A stretch of DNA of 64,000 nt. Origin: Branchiostoma belcheri (taxonomy: Eukaryota; Chordata; Leptocardii; Amphioxiformes; Branchiostomatidae). The position numbers were made by a program, and so were the translations under genes. The DNA is taken from assembly GCF_001625305.1 (NCBI RefSeq), contig NW_017803976.1:894545-958544 (forward strand). The letters run 5' to 3'. Under the pieces are notes generated by a model. It searched no databases, was not told the origin of the DNA, and saw only the letters and a list, made by a program, of their open reading frames with translations. Below are positions 22,370 to 37,100 of this stretch, piece by piece (the first letter of the stretch is position 1; each line of letters begins with the position of its first letter).

Positions 22370-25300
22370 ATGTCGTTTGTTCGCGTGTCACGGCAGCGAC
22401 AACGCTTTAATAGTGGATCCACCAAAGGACGGAGGAAGCCCAAACCCAAGCCTGAGCCACCACCCTGGGATGTGAGTTCTTGCATAAATATTTTTGGCAT
22501 TGTTTTTGCATCATTGTAAACAAAACAACGTGTTTTTTTTTGTAAAATACAATGATGCTGGGAGAACACTAAACAAAATGTGGCACATGTATTAAAGATG
22601 ACCTTTTATACCTACTTTTATATCTTTGATGCTATAATAATTATACAATAAAAGTTTGAATACCAAGTTACCATGTTGTTGGTGTGTTTAACAGACATAC
22701 CGGTACATGTAATGTTACACCAACATGGTGGAAAAAATTATGATATCATATGAAAAGACACATGTATGGTTGTACACATATATGGTTGTCACTCTATCGT
22801 TTATAAGTATCAATGTGACAAGGTAAGTTCCACTCGGGAATAATGTCATAGTGCTGGTGTTATGTTTGTTTGAACTTTCTGACTATAAACATGCTCCTCT
22901 AGGATTCAACCTCAGACCTCAGTGTGCACAAAGCTACAGAAGAGGAGATTGTAAGTTCAGTTTTATACATTTCTACCGGTGTTGCCTGTTTTATTTAATG
23001 GTAATTCTGACTGTATGTTACCAGGCTATTCATAATATGATTACGTTATATCCCCTGGTCATAACTATGCTGTGACTGCTGGTGTTCGACATGGATTTTT
23101 TTATCACTGCAACATGAACTTTGAAGTTGCTTTAAGAAGATATCCTATGTTTAATTATGATATAAATATGTTACATTACTTTCTTGTATCATGTTTCCAT
23201 GGGCTCCCTTGGAAATCAGCCTTCAACGGTTTGAGGGACTACCCATATGTTTGAAAGATTAATAAATAAATGTGGTTCTAAACTGACTTTGATAATCTGC
23301 TGAAAGGCAACCTTCTGGTTTCTAAAAGCTTATCAAATTGGAACATCATACCCAGAATTACCCAGAAGTTGAAATACTGTTACACTGATAAACCTAAAAG
23401 CTGAAAGCAGAACATCCTGTAAACTGTGTAAAGAGATGTCCTTTAGCTGCTATATATCAGTTCTAATAACCCTTGCAGATAATTGATTGATAAACCAAAT
23501 GAATTCAGTGTGAACTATAAGTACAAGGATTGATAGTACAATGATAATCCAAAAGAACTATGTAAATCTGAATGAATATTTCAAACTTGGTTTTAAAACC
23601 TGCATATTTGAAACCTGCATAACATCAACCCTGCAAGTGGTGGGCTGCCATCAAGCCACAGCATCAGTGTGCAAGCATGTCTAAACTGGATACTGAGTGT
23701 GATTGTATTTGTATGATCAGATGTTCTTCTTCATTTACAGAAACATCGTCATGAGGTTCACCAGTCTAAAAACCTGGATGTGATAAGACTAGAGAACCAG
23801 AAGATGATGATACAGAGAGGTTGGATAAAAAAACTATCAGTATCAAAACTTCTGCATTTAAAGCACTTCAAACTTCAATTTTTCCATTTACCAAAGTAAT
23901 GTGTAGATTATATGGTATTTATTTTGTAAAGACTACTTGTTTCTTGTGCTACATTTGTATAGCGCGGGCTCGACCAAAGACCCCAACAACAGTGGAGAAG
24001 CGGAAAGCTGCCCTACTGAGGGAAGTGTTGTATGATCACAGTCAGGTAGGACATGATGGCTTTGTCTTCTACCACAATAAAGTCGTGCATACCCATGAAA
24101 CTGCACTTGTCATGCTATAGCAGCACTTCACATGTTATATTAGAGAATATTACATTATAATCTGTCATGTATGTGACTCTCAGCTATGTGCAGAATGCAG
24201 AGATAAATTATTACAGTCCGTTTGAGACTAGAGAGTATATTGTAAAGTGAGACTACACACGACACAAGTACATGTACCAGTGTTGAGGAAATGTATATAT
24301 GAAAACTAAGGTGCTTCATTCAACAAATAGTGAGTTTTCACATCCGACATATCGGTGACCATCTGTCCCCTTCTTGAGGGCAACAATAACCTGATCTTAT
24401 TTGTACTACAGCTTGGTGTCGTGGCTGGAACATTACAAATATCATTCATGCACCAAAGTGTTGAGAGATATTTGACTGAGATATTATTGTAACATGTACC
24501 AGTTGCAGGACGTCCTGTCCAAGTCTGACCGTGTCATGGCCGTGGTCAGAGACTTGTTTGGAGATGACCCAAAGGTATGTGTACTCAGCCACTTAACCCA
24601 CCTCAAACTCAAAGTACTGCAATAGTACATTAAAGCATTTCTCTCTGAGGTGGTCAAATTGTTTCAGATTCAGATTAATAGCAGACTAATGGAAGTTAAC
24701 AGACTGGTATAGTATGTATTTTTTTTATGCATTACATTGTCCCTATTAAAGAATAAGACACACCTACAGACCAAAAATCCAGCATTGATAACTATCTATT
24801 GGTCAACTAGTAATGCCCATGTTTTCGTGGGTGATGATTCTCTACTGATGAATTGATATTAATTTAAAAAATATATACATTCTAATGACTGCATACTTTC
24901 CTCCCTTAAAAAGTGGAACAGTTACAACTAGGTGATTTTACCTCCCTTTCATAGCATAATTGGCTTTACTTTCTAGACCTGAAATGTGTATGTACTGAAC
25001 AATTTTGAACAGTTTTGTGCACCAGAAATTGGAACTTTGCATGTAATTTTTGACTGTGGATACACCGGTGCACCTAGCTATTTGTGTAGGATTATGTAAA
25101 GATGTACTAGTGATATTATATAACTTATTAGTATTCTTGACATTTGACTGCTGTACCACAGCAAAAGGCAAGTGTACTTGAAAAATTTAATGACTCAAAG
25201 CCATTAAATTTTTCCAGTACACTTCATGATACAAGCATCTTTTTAGCGTTCAGTATACCCCTTGATAACATACCACACAAAGAGCAGTTCAAGAATCTTT

Positions 25301-28300
25301 ATTATCCCTAATCAATGAAGAATTTGTTGTTGAATGTAGTCATATTTAAATGACTATTTGTTTCACTGGTGTTGAAATTGCAAATTCCTCTAAAGCATGA
25401 ATTTGCAAACTTCCAATTCAAGAGAAGATCATCAGTAACATCTGTTAGTGGGAGGCATTGAAGTCATTCTTGTCCTATTAAAAGCAGCATGTTCCCTCTG
25501 TTGCTTGGTAATTAGTAGCTGCTAATTATCTGTGTGTTCACAATCTCATTTAATAACCCCTCCATAATGGCTCCATTCCAAACATTCCCCCTTCTATGAG
25601 CCTCAGAATAACTCTATGGAAATCCTTGAAAAGGAGTCTTGCCTGAAGAGCAAATTAGATTCTTGACTGTGGTCTTGTAGCTATACGCTGGGCTGACAGC
25701 TTTCTTTCTCTGAAAAGGACTCTGGCCTTAGGCCTAGGAAAAAATATTGTGTTTCCTGTTTCAGTCCTTAAAAACATCAGGGAGGATAGGTAGGGATTAT
25801 CCTTTTTTTTTAGACTTTTATTAATAGTTTTGTTTTTTACTTCTCTAGTAGTGGTCCTTATTTCCTGATATAAAATATTTCCTTAGGCCACACCAATTTA
25901 ATTTCTTGGTGAACGGATTTTTCTAGAAAAATAAGTAATGGAGCGGGCGGGCGAAAAAATAAAAAATAAAAACAGGCCTAGGCATCCTATTATGGCCCAA
26001 AATGGTACAATAGGAGCCATGAAGTCAACACACCAGGCTGGTTCAAAATTTAAACAATGAATTTTGAACTTTTAATGATACCACTGCATTGAAAGATGGA
26101 ATAACTCTAACAACTAGGACTGTTTTCAACTGTTCAGGGCAAAATATAAACCTTTTGCAGTTGATTCTTATTTTTTTTTGTGTGCAAATATCAAAAATAG
26201 GCAAATCCGTTAACCAAGAAATTAGATTGGTGTGGCCTTATACATTTGTATATCCTAACTTATATTTTCAATGTCAATGTTTGAAAACCAAATGAACAAT
26301 GTTTTCTCACTCAGGTGTCCAATCAGGGGTTTACAAACAAAAAAGGCCATAGCTAGGGTTGGCAGTTTTTCCTAGGGTCGTTCGTGAAACATTTCTCCTA
26401 GGCCTTATGTAATGACTTGTAAAGGTCATAACACAATACATGTATTCAACGTTCCTTCTGCTGCTCTGTTTGCGGCATTATCCATGGCAACAAGCTGCAG
26501 ACTGGCATGCCATTTTATAATTGCATTTTCCCCACTAAAATATTCATAAGTAAGGCTTGCTCAGTTCCTGCCATAACTGCCCACATAAGTCACTGAGCGA
26601 GTGCTGTCGTCCAGATCCTTCGTGACCAGGTGCAGCCACATTCTTGCTCCTTCTAGTTTGTGCACAAACAGTATCAGGATCGTTCATAGCTCACCATTCG
26701 GCAGGCTGCAGACAAGCAAAATCAGCTCCAGCATGTTCAATAACAGCTCCAACCCAGGGTTACCTACTGAGGAGACATTTGCTGCAGAGTTCCACAGCAT
26801 ACTGTCCTGCTACAAGTGGCACTTAACAAACAATTTCTCCGTCCTGCAAGCCAACGAAGCCTGCTCTGCATACGAGGACCTTGTCAGACTGAGGACTGAG
26901 ACTGAAGTCATCTTCCTGCTGATGGGACTTCTCATAATCGTCACCAATCCTGTTTTGTTGTTGGGAATCATTGGAGCAAGAGAACTGCACAAACCCGTCT
27001 ACTTCTTCCTAGCAAATCTGGCCGTGTCGGACTTTTGTGCCGGTGCTGGACTCCTGTATCGGGCTGTAGGGTACGTGGGATACAGCGCCATGTACAAGAC
27101 GTACGGCTTCCTGTTGGGTTATGTGCCTCTTTTGATTTTTACTCAGATGATGTCTTCATCTGCTTTAACATTTCTGTCAGTCAATAACTATGTTGCTATA
27201 AGATATCCTGTGTATTTCCACAACAATGCTGATGAACTGAGTACCAAGTTGTGCGTCGGTGTTGCTCTGATTGTCTCGTGGATTAGCATTGCCTTGGTTT
27301 CCTTCTCACCCATTATGGGATGGAATTGTTTAGACATGGGCACTTTGACAACAAGAACCTGCATTAAATATTACCCCTTGGCCTTTGTGGTTGTTTGTGC
27401 AGCCATAGGTTTGCTTCTGTGCAGTATCATATTGTTCACAAATGTAAGTGTGTATGTAAGAATCAGAGAGCGAGAAAAGAAAAGGCTAGAACAGGCAGGG
27501 TCTACCAATGCTGCACAACAGGAGGCACTGAGGAGATATGAAGAAAGAGTGTACAAGGCCAGGACTGTTATGATCCATGTAATACTGGCTTTTACCTTCT
27601 GGCTGTTACCCCTCCTGATCTACGTATACTATGCTGTATGTAGAAGTGCCCCGGGCCGGTGCCCCACTAGAACTGGTATATTTGCAGGTATCTGTCTGAA
27701 CTCACTGATCAACCCAATAGCAACACTCCTCCGCACTTCAGATTTAAGGAAGGCAATCTGGGACAAAGTGACAGGCGTTCATCAGACAATTGTCAGGGTG
27801 ATACGGGGAAACCGTGCCCATCCACAGGACGACCAAGCTGGAATAGGAGATGCCCCAAATTTTCAGCTAGAAAGGCAAAACACACAGAGTCAGCCCGCTC
27901 CAAAAGAACTGCCTCTGGTGGAAAACTATGACATCCATAATGCCCACAGAATGGCAGAGCCAGAAAGATGGCCTAGAGGGAGACAAGCCGAAACTCTTGC
28001 TATGGTGCAAGTAGACTGAAATGAACTGAGAACTGATTCAGAGCTGCCAACACTGAAAAACAAATATATTACTAATTATTATTAGACACAAAATGTTGAA
28101 TATCTACAAGCATGGACAACAATGGCAAGTACTTGCATATATACATGCGTGATTGCATTTCCTGTTTTAACAGTGGTGTATATTATGGAATATGAGTTCT
28201 AGATGTTGTCCATTTAGAAAGTTTATACTAAATGGGTCCTGTATTTTACTTCACAAAGGTAGATACTGCTTTATGTAATGATTCAGTGCATTGTAAAGTT

Positions 28301-31081
28301 CAGATTATTCGACAAATATTAAATGTATTTTTCTTGCATGCTGTTTTGTTTGCACTGTTGAAATATTAAAGATAAAATCATTTGAGGTCAGAGTCTAAGA
28401 TTTTCTGAGTCCTTCTTGTCCCTGTTGTTAATATGTGATCTGATAGCATTTAAGAAGACATTTAGAAAGGTGTTTCAGAACATTTCTTAAGGCCAAGTAG
28501 TAACTTTGGGTTATATGATATTGCAGTTCTACAGACTAAAAAGCCCTCCCAACATCTGCTTCAAGATAATACCTCAGATGTACGTCATGTTGTCATGACA
28601 ACACTGTAGACAAATCAAATCAAAATGAATCTGTAAAGAAGTTATTTGAAAAATGGAATTTGAGAAGTCATTTGAAAAATGTCAACCATGTACTACCTAT
28701 GTGTTGACTGTTCTGTACTACATGATGATGATGATGAATGGTTTATTGACATAAAATCCATCGCAGCCCGCAGGCTGAATTGCGGATTCCGATTACACAT
28801 AGGGCTCAATTGACAATAAAACAATGGGTCAATTATCCTATATATAAGTATAAAAAGAAATAACGTTGATGGATAAAATTTAGCATTTATACAATAATAG
28901 GTTTATCAGACGGTATATTAAAAGCTTAATCCTTAAAAACATTAACTATTTGATTAAGTATTTAAAAGGCGAACAATGTAAGCTATTGGGGAGTTCCTGA
29001 GTCGTTCAGTCCTACATTTAATTGGTCGATACTTGTCTCTGTTTCTGGTTGTTCTGTCGTGGTAGTCCGAACCCTTTGGTGGCAGCATTGACGGTGTGTG
29101 GGATTCTAAATGAGTCCCGAACTTGAGACACAGCTTCTGCCGGCGGTCTGAGAGCAACGGAAGGTTTAAGTCTGTCCTGCCTTGCTCGTAGCTAGTGAAA
29201 CGCCTTCCCAGTATTGTCCGAACTGCTCTCCGTTGTACAGCTTCGAGTTTGTCCGACTGTGCACAAGTGAGCCCCGGGTGCCAAACTGGCGCGCAGTATT
29301 CCAATACTGGCCGTACAAAGAACGTGTATATAGTGACGAGGTCACCGGTGGGAAGATTGAAGTGTTTGAGTTTCCGTAGGAAGAAGAGTCGACCGTTAGC
29401 CTTTCCGATCATTTTGTTAACCTGTGTCTCCCATTTCCCGTCCCTCATGGCATCATCAAACACTACGAGGAAAATTAACGGACCAAGAAGTGTTCCTTGC
29501 GGCACTGAGCAGGTCAGTACCTCCCAGTCAGATAGCTGTCCTCCATAACGAACTCTTTGCCGCCGCTGGGTTAGAAAGTCGGACACCCACTGGATTAGAC
29601 TCCCCCTTACACCAAGTCGTAACAGCTTCTGAATGGCCAACGTGTGGTCTATCCTGTCGTACGCCTTGGAGAAGTCAGTCATGACCATTGTGCAAATGTT
29701 CTTGGCCTTTTCAGATTCCCTACAGAGAAAGTCTAACAGACTGACCAGATACATTGTTGTATGTAAAGGGAGATGGCCATCTAACAGTTAATAGTTTGAG
29801 CTAGCATGTTGCATCTTCCTTTGCATAAAATACAGATAACTATGTTGTCAGATAGAAGATATCAGACTATTGTACGATGTACCAGGGTAACCAACAGAAA
29901 AAATCTATTTTTATAATTTTTAATATGATTCATCTTTTAATACAAAGTGTTTACATTTTCCCCATCACCACAGCCTGTAAACAGTTGATTAAGATTCTTG
30001 TTATTCAAAAATTGAATATTTTGTTTTGTTTATGTATAAACACAGAGATACACAGGGTTCCCCAATGTGACCAAGGCCCCTGACAACCCCAGTGGGAGCG
30101 GCCCGGTGATAGAGCCCCCTGAGCAGCCCACACAGCTCTCCATGTTGAGCCAGTCCATTATGGACCAGAGTGCTCTAAATGAAGTGGATACAGAAAGAGA
30201 GCAAGGTACATGTATACATGTATTAGATACAAAGTAACAGTAAGAATGTTACCAGTATATTGCTTTTTAAAAATCTATCTATATTCTGTGTCAGTATGTG
30301 TTTAGTCGGTATAACTGCCCTTCAGCATAATACACTAGCTGTGCAGGTGTGCAGTGTGGCAGCAGCTGGCTATTACACAGAATGAAATGTCACATGTATA
30401 ACCTTTGCACATCTAATTACAAGACTTTAGTCAGTTTAAAGCTATATAGTGATAATGCCCCTACTGTACTTGATGGTAGCAAGATCCACTATAATACATG
30501 TAGTTTTGCAACTTCTATCTATAGGAAAAACATTAGTTTTTGAACACCTCAATCTTAGGTCGATAACTCTGGTACTTGAAGGCATGAGTCGCTGCATGAC
30601 TATTTCTTGTTCTTTTCTGGTCAGATATTATATAGTATTACGTGTATAATGGTTCATTAAACAGTTTATTTTTAGTGATTTTGTATATCATGCATAGTCT
30701 GGACATTTTTTGTTCGTCTTTGGGTGACAGCCACTTCAGATCTGTTTTCGTTTGGTGACACTGGCACCCCTTAGTTGTTCGTACAGAATCTGTCAGCTTG
30801 ATTCTGTAGTGTAATGTGTATCTTTAGACCTAGGAGGAAAATTGTTGTTTCCTGTTTTAGTCCTGAAAAAAATTAGGGTTGGTAGGTAGGGATTATCTTC
30901 TTTTAGACTTTTTTTTTTTACTTTTTATTACTAGTACTGGTAGTGGTCCAACTTATACTTTCATTGTCAATGTTGGAAAACTGATTGTACAACGTTTCAT
31001 CACTTACGTGTCAGAAAAAAAACTGATCATGGAGCTTAAAAAGGTCGATCAGCTCGAAAAATTTATGTTCCTTGCAGGGGT

Positions 31082-31137
<56 letters not shown>

Positions 31138-34100
31138 GTTAAGGTAGGCAGTTTTTTCGAAGGTCGGTCAGGAAGCAGGAAACACAACATTTTTCCTAAG
31201 CCCTAACAAAATGATTGACATGTATCTGATTACATGTACATGAGTAGGAGAGACTGGAGATGAACAGAGTCTCTCACAGCAGTTTGAGTCCAGGCTGGAC
31301 CTGCAGCGTTTCCGAAGGTTCTTGGAACTAGAGAGACAGCAGGACAGTGCCCTAAGACAGCAGGACAGCACCCTCAGACAGCAGGACAGCACAATCAGCA
31401 CTATCCCAGGGGAACAGCAGGGACAGCAAGGTACAGTATACTTAAAACTACTTACTTGAAATTTTTATCCCTTTTCAGTACCAGTGAGGCAATGGATCTA
31501 CGTATGCATTTTACACATTCTTACAACTGACCTGACAACAAATTTTCACCATCAAACTTTTGCATCATTATGATACTCAGCTCCTTTTTTTTATATAGAA
31601 AATGCAATTTAGGCTGCATGCATGCTACTTGAACAAATGAAGAAAACATTATTAAAGTGAATTTATAATGTTTCCACCGATCTCTCTACTGGTACTTTGA
31701 TATTCTCTAAAAGCGTGGTGTGTGTTTGGTTCTTGAAGCAATGTCTCATATGTAAAAAATCTTTTCATCGTTCATCTGTATAACAGGTGCAGTCACCAGT
31801 ACCATGTTACAAGGCGGTCCCCCTCATCAAGTGGACAGTTCCAACCCTGGTAGAACAGTCAACAGGAGTTACACACAGGTAAGGTACATACTAGGAAAAA
31901 AGAAACAGAATATTTGCAGAAGGCTGTCTGTAGAAAATAGTAAGATGACATAGGGTAGATAGAAATCTTAGTTTGAAGTCTATGCAAAGTATTTTCAATG
32001 TTGCTTTAATAATGTCTTTCCTTTACTTCTTATCACATGGAATTATATAAGGCCACACCAATTTAATTTCTTGGTTAACGGATTCGCCCGCTTCGTTTTT
32101 TTTCTGATTTGAAAATAAAAATAAAAATTCAGAATCAACTGCAAAATGCTCATATTTTTCCCTGAACAGTTGAAACAGTCCTTTTCTTCCTAGTTGTTAC
32201 AGTTATTCCATCTTTCATTACAGTGGTATCATTAAAAGTTCAAAATTCATTGTTTAAATTTTAAACCAGCCAGGTGTGTTGACTTCATGGCTCCTATCGT
32301 ACCATTTTGGGCCATAATAGGATCCCTAGGCCTGTTTTTATTTTTTCGCCCGCCCGCTCCATTATTCTAGAAAAATCCATTAACCAAGAAATTAAATTGG
32401 TGTAGCCTAATCTGTCACAACTAATGCACAGTCTACAGCAGTGACCACACAGACCCCAGTACGAGATGGGGACTCCAGCACTCTCACAAACCAGGCGATC
32501 AACGACACAGCCAGGGTCAACCGCACCATGAGCAGGACTGGTGCAGCTGACCAGACAGACCTCAGCTCTCTCTCACTCACCAAACTGGACCAACTCAAAC
32601 AGGTCAGGGGACACTTTTATTGTGTCTTTGATCCTTGCTGGGCTGCTGACAGTTGGTTCTGTCATAGCCTGCTTGGAAATCCTTCAACATCAAAATCATA
32701 TGGTGACCTATGACGAATGTGATCCTGACTTGATGTATGGATGTGTTTTGTTCAAAGAGCCACTGTTTTGATATCCCAGGGATTTCCAGAATTCTGTATT
32801 GCTCGCTCGCTCGCTCACTCACTCACTATCTCACACTCACTCACTCACTCTCACTCACTCACTCACTCACTCACTCACTCACTCACTCACTCACTCACTC
32901 ACTCACTCACTATCTCACTCACTCACTCACTCACTATCTCACACTCACTCACTCACTCTCACTCACTCACTCACTCACTCACTCACTCACTCACTCACTC
33001 ACTCACTCACTCACTCACTCACTATCTCACTCACTATCTCACTCACTCACTCACTCACTATCTCACATCTCAATAATAATTTTTTTTTTATTGTCCAAAC
33101 AGTACCCGTGCAGTTGCAGCCTTTGACGGCTGAATTGATGCAGGGTATCACATAATAATCAATACAAATCACAACAAACAAGTAATACACATGATAACAC
33201 ATTTTCTCCACAATTTTTGTGGAACTGTCGCAAGGGTCTGTGCGGCTGCCATTCGGCGCCACAAGGTGACCACAATACGACTTTCCCCAACCGAAGTTGG
33301 TTTAGCATCTCACTATCTGGTTTAGCATCTGTGGTTTCCTGTCTTCCATGGGTTAGATGTGCTTGCACACCATTGTTATGTGTTCGATGGCATCCCACCA
33401 TTTGCCTCTATCCATGTGGGGTGACGGTATATAAGGTAAGGTGGTGGAATTCCTCCCTTACGTGGGTTTTGGCCTTCCACATCCATGGTGATCTTGTTTT
33501 CTAACATGTTGATTTCCATTGTAAGGTGATGGATAACCTGGAGTCAGAGATAGCAGACTACGAGCAGCAGGCAGGCATGCCTACCCCTCCCCCACCCCAG
33601 CAGCACAAGTCCCCCACCCTGAGGGGATATACCACCTCCCTACTGGAGGCCATCACCAGACTCACCAGGCATATCAAGGAGGTAGGTCTTCTCTCAAATG
33701 TCAACACTCGTCATTTTAATTTTGAAAAGTCACTAGCCATTTGGAATCTCAAGGAAAAATTGATGTAACAGTTCTACATTCAAGTTTGACATCACTGCAT
33801 AGCTCTTGGTGTAATGAGCATAGTGATATTAAAATCATTGTTCAGAGTCTGCAGTGTTTATAACTTTAGATAACATTAGTAATAAATGCAAGCAGACCAG
33901 TTGTCTTTTTCAACAGCTAGCCTGCAAGTTTAAATTACAGTTCTTTATTTTTTCACAGTACTTTTACGGTCACTGATTTCACAGTCACTTCTGTACCGTG
34001 TATCATTACCAGTATCAAATCATATTTGTCTTTCACCCCACTCCTGCGAATGTATAGTTTCCTCAGATCGTAAAATTTTGCTACCATGAAGACAAAATGA

Positions 34101-37100
34101 GATTACAGTGGCTTCTGTTACTATGTTATCTTCTCTCTTCTCTGTTTATTTGTTCCAAAAGAGCTCTGAAAATACCGGTAGTCATCTGAACATATTAATC
34201 ATATGTAGTATGGCATGATGCATTGGTGAAGGTTGCACATTCAGATGCAAAAAAAATGTATAAAGATACAAAAAAAGGACAGACAACTCTACAGTGTCAC
34301 CGACGAAAGGTAGTGGATACAACCTGAAACATCTGACTGTTTCCAAAATCATATCCAGCTGCTTGAGTGAGGTTTATTGGCGTAGTACTGTATGGCATGC
34401 TTTGCATTTGTACAACATACTGACAATGGTGTGTGTCTACTACTATTAGAGTGAATCTCAGCTGCGGTCTGAAGCCACACTTCGACATCACTTAATGGAG
34501 GAGATAGCAGAACAGAGAGCTCTCGTTGATGTGCTAACAGCCGTAAGTACATGTCCTTAACGCCATCCAGACACAAGTAAACACACCTGTCCTTGGTGCT
34601 GAACACCATCCACACACATGTAAGCACACCTGTCCTTGGTGCTGAACACCATCCACACACATGTAAGCACACCTGTCCTTGGTGCTGAACACCATCCACA
34701 CACATGTAAACACACCTGTCCTTGGTGCTGAATTCCATCCACACATAAGTAAACATACCTGTCCTTGGTGCTGAACACCATCCACACACAAGTAAACGTA
34801 CCTGTCCTTGGTGCTGAATATCATCCACACACAGGTAAACACATCTGTTTTACATGTACATCAATCTGGATGCCTTTGAAAGTTATATTATTGTACATGT
34901 CTGTCATTCTTTATATATTACAGAGCTGCTGACATCCTTGAAAAAAAGAAAGCCGAAACACATGAGAATTATAAGCTTCCAAAACAGTTTAGCTACCTGC
35001 ATGCTCACAGACAAAATCAACTCTTCATGTACACTGGTAGCTGGACAGTGACCTGGTGTAGGTGTACAACTGAGTCTTATTTACAAATCTTGTTTTCCTC
35101 CAGGATATTATAAGCACCCAAGAGCAGTACACTGTGCTGAGAGCAGAATTTGACCAGTACAGGACCAAGTCTGAGGAACAGATCAACTATCTCAAGGTAG
35201 GGTTCTGAAAGATTCTTTTCTTAACATCCCTCTGAATTAAAACCCCTGCAGCAAGTCTCCCATATGACTATCTTTCTTACCTCCATGAAAAATGAAGGTA
35301 TTACTTTTAGTTTCTCTGTGTCTGTGTGTTTCAGCACATTTATAGTCAGCATAACTTCAGAATGCCTTTATGGCTTGTGATGATATTTAGTATATTGGTA
35401 GGTCATAGTTCAAGGTCAAATCTGGGCCTCCTGGTGGCTGACCTTGGCACCGCAGCAGAACTTCCAGTTTTTTTATCTTTTGTCCTGAATATGCTATGGT
35501 CTTGACTTTTTGTTTGTTTTGTAGTATGTTGATGGTTAAACAGAATATGCAAATATATTTCATGTACATGAGTTTTAAACTTGATTTCTTGTCTATTCAG
35601 CACACACTGTATGCTGTGATGAAAGGTTCAGGATCTAGATCGGTGGATGGCAGCACAGGGATGTCAACACAGAGTTTAGTACCAAGTGATTTATCAGGTA
35701 CCATGATGTTATTATGTCTAGAAACATTATGGAGTTGTAATTTTGCCTTTACAGAGTTGCTATTGCTATTGCCATCTTTGGTTCCTTGATTTTCTTGTAA
35801 TTTGAGTGTCTCAGAGAATGATTTTAGTACATGTAAGTCCTCTTAGGCTAAGGAAAAAATGTTGTTTCCTGTTTTCCAACCGACCGAGAAAAAACTGACG
35901 ACCCTAGACTTTTTTTGGGTGGACCCCTGCAAAGGATGTTAGTAATTTTTCAAGCTGATTGACCATTTCTAGTTCCTTGATCTGACACATAAGTGATAAC
36001 ATGTTGTACAATCGACATTTTTTTTATTCACACATATTTATTGAGTATTGGGCAAAAAGTTGCTTATATAACACCTTCTACTCAATCATTGACATTGAAA
36101 TATCCTCTTGCAAGTTTTACTTTGTAATTTGCATAAGTTCATCATTAGAGATTGCCAAAGTCTAATAAAAAAAAGCAAACAGAAAGATAATCCCTACCTA
36201 CCCATGCTAATTTTTTTCAGGACTGAAACAGGGAACATTTTTTCCCTATGCGATAGTGACTTTAGTACATATTTTCCCACCCCCAGATCCCAGCACGGCC
36301 CCTAAGACTGTCCCTACTCACCTCCAGCCCCTGCAGCCAGCAGTGCTTCTGTCTCCTCCCAGACAGAGAAACCACAGAGCACCTCAACAACAACGTAAGA
36401 CAAACCGTATCCTGGCCACAAATGTATTAACTGGGGCCATTTTACTGCATTTTAACCATGACACTTATTTTAATATGCAGGTGTTGTGAATGTAAATGTG
36501 ATACTACAACACAGTGTATTCAGTATCACCGTTAGAACCCTTGTGTGATACCGCTAGTTATCATATGGGCTTGAACACCCACATTGAACGTTATCACAAC
36601 CCAGGTATGACATCAATGAATGTTCAGATCTAGTTCACATCTTGAATCTCAAACACCCCCCTCCCCAGCAGCACCAGTGCAGTCAGTCCCCACCAGTCTT
36701 GCAGACCTGCACCAGCGAGTGTCTGAGGTGTACAGGACCATGGGGAAGGCCCCCAGTACCACAACCCCCACCACCACTGCTGCCATAGTCATCTCCCAGC
36801 CTACAGAAGTCAGCGTGGTGGAGCGCAGCAGGGATAGCCTGGGGACATCACCACTGCCACAGGCTCAGCTGTACCCTGTGGGTACCAGTGGGCTGGTGAA
36901 TGGTGTTGTACCACCACAGCAAGGCTTCAGGAGTGACAGCAATGCACAACAACAGTTCACTGACAGACAGGTTCCCAGCAAAACAGGGGTAAGGCTTGCA
37001 TGCCAGTCACTGCATGTTGTTAGAGTTCACAATCAGTAGCAGCCAACAGAAGAAAACTTGCACATAGCTACATGTAATAGCACTTTACTGAAAACATCAA

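Noticed and set aside
26601..26732. N-terminal extension of the receptor from the upstream ATG
   Set aside because: The extra 44 residues lack a signal peptide and resemble random sequence; the ATG at 26733 is followed at once by glycosylation sites typical of receptor N-termini.
32737..33155. Three overlapping frames coding for Leu-Thr-His-Ser repeats
   Set aside because: They are translations of the (ACTC)n array, open only because the repeat lacks stop codons.
34349..34842. Minus-strand frames with a repeated Cys-rich peptide
   Set aside because: They read the 43-bp minisatellite; three units equal 129 bases, so frames stay open by chance. The real coding exon here is on the + strand.
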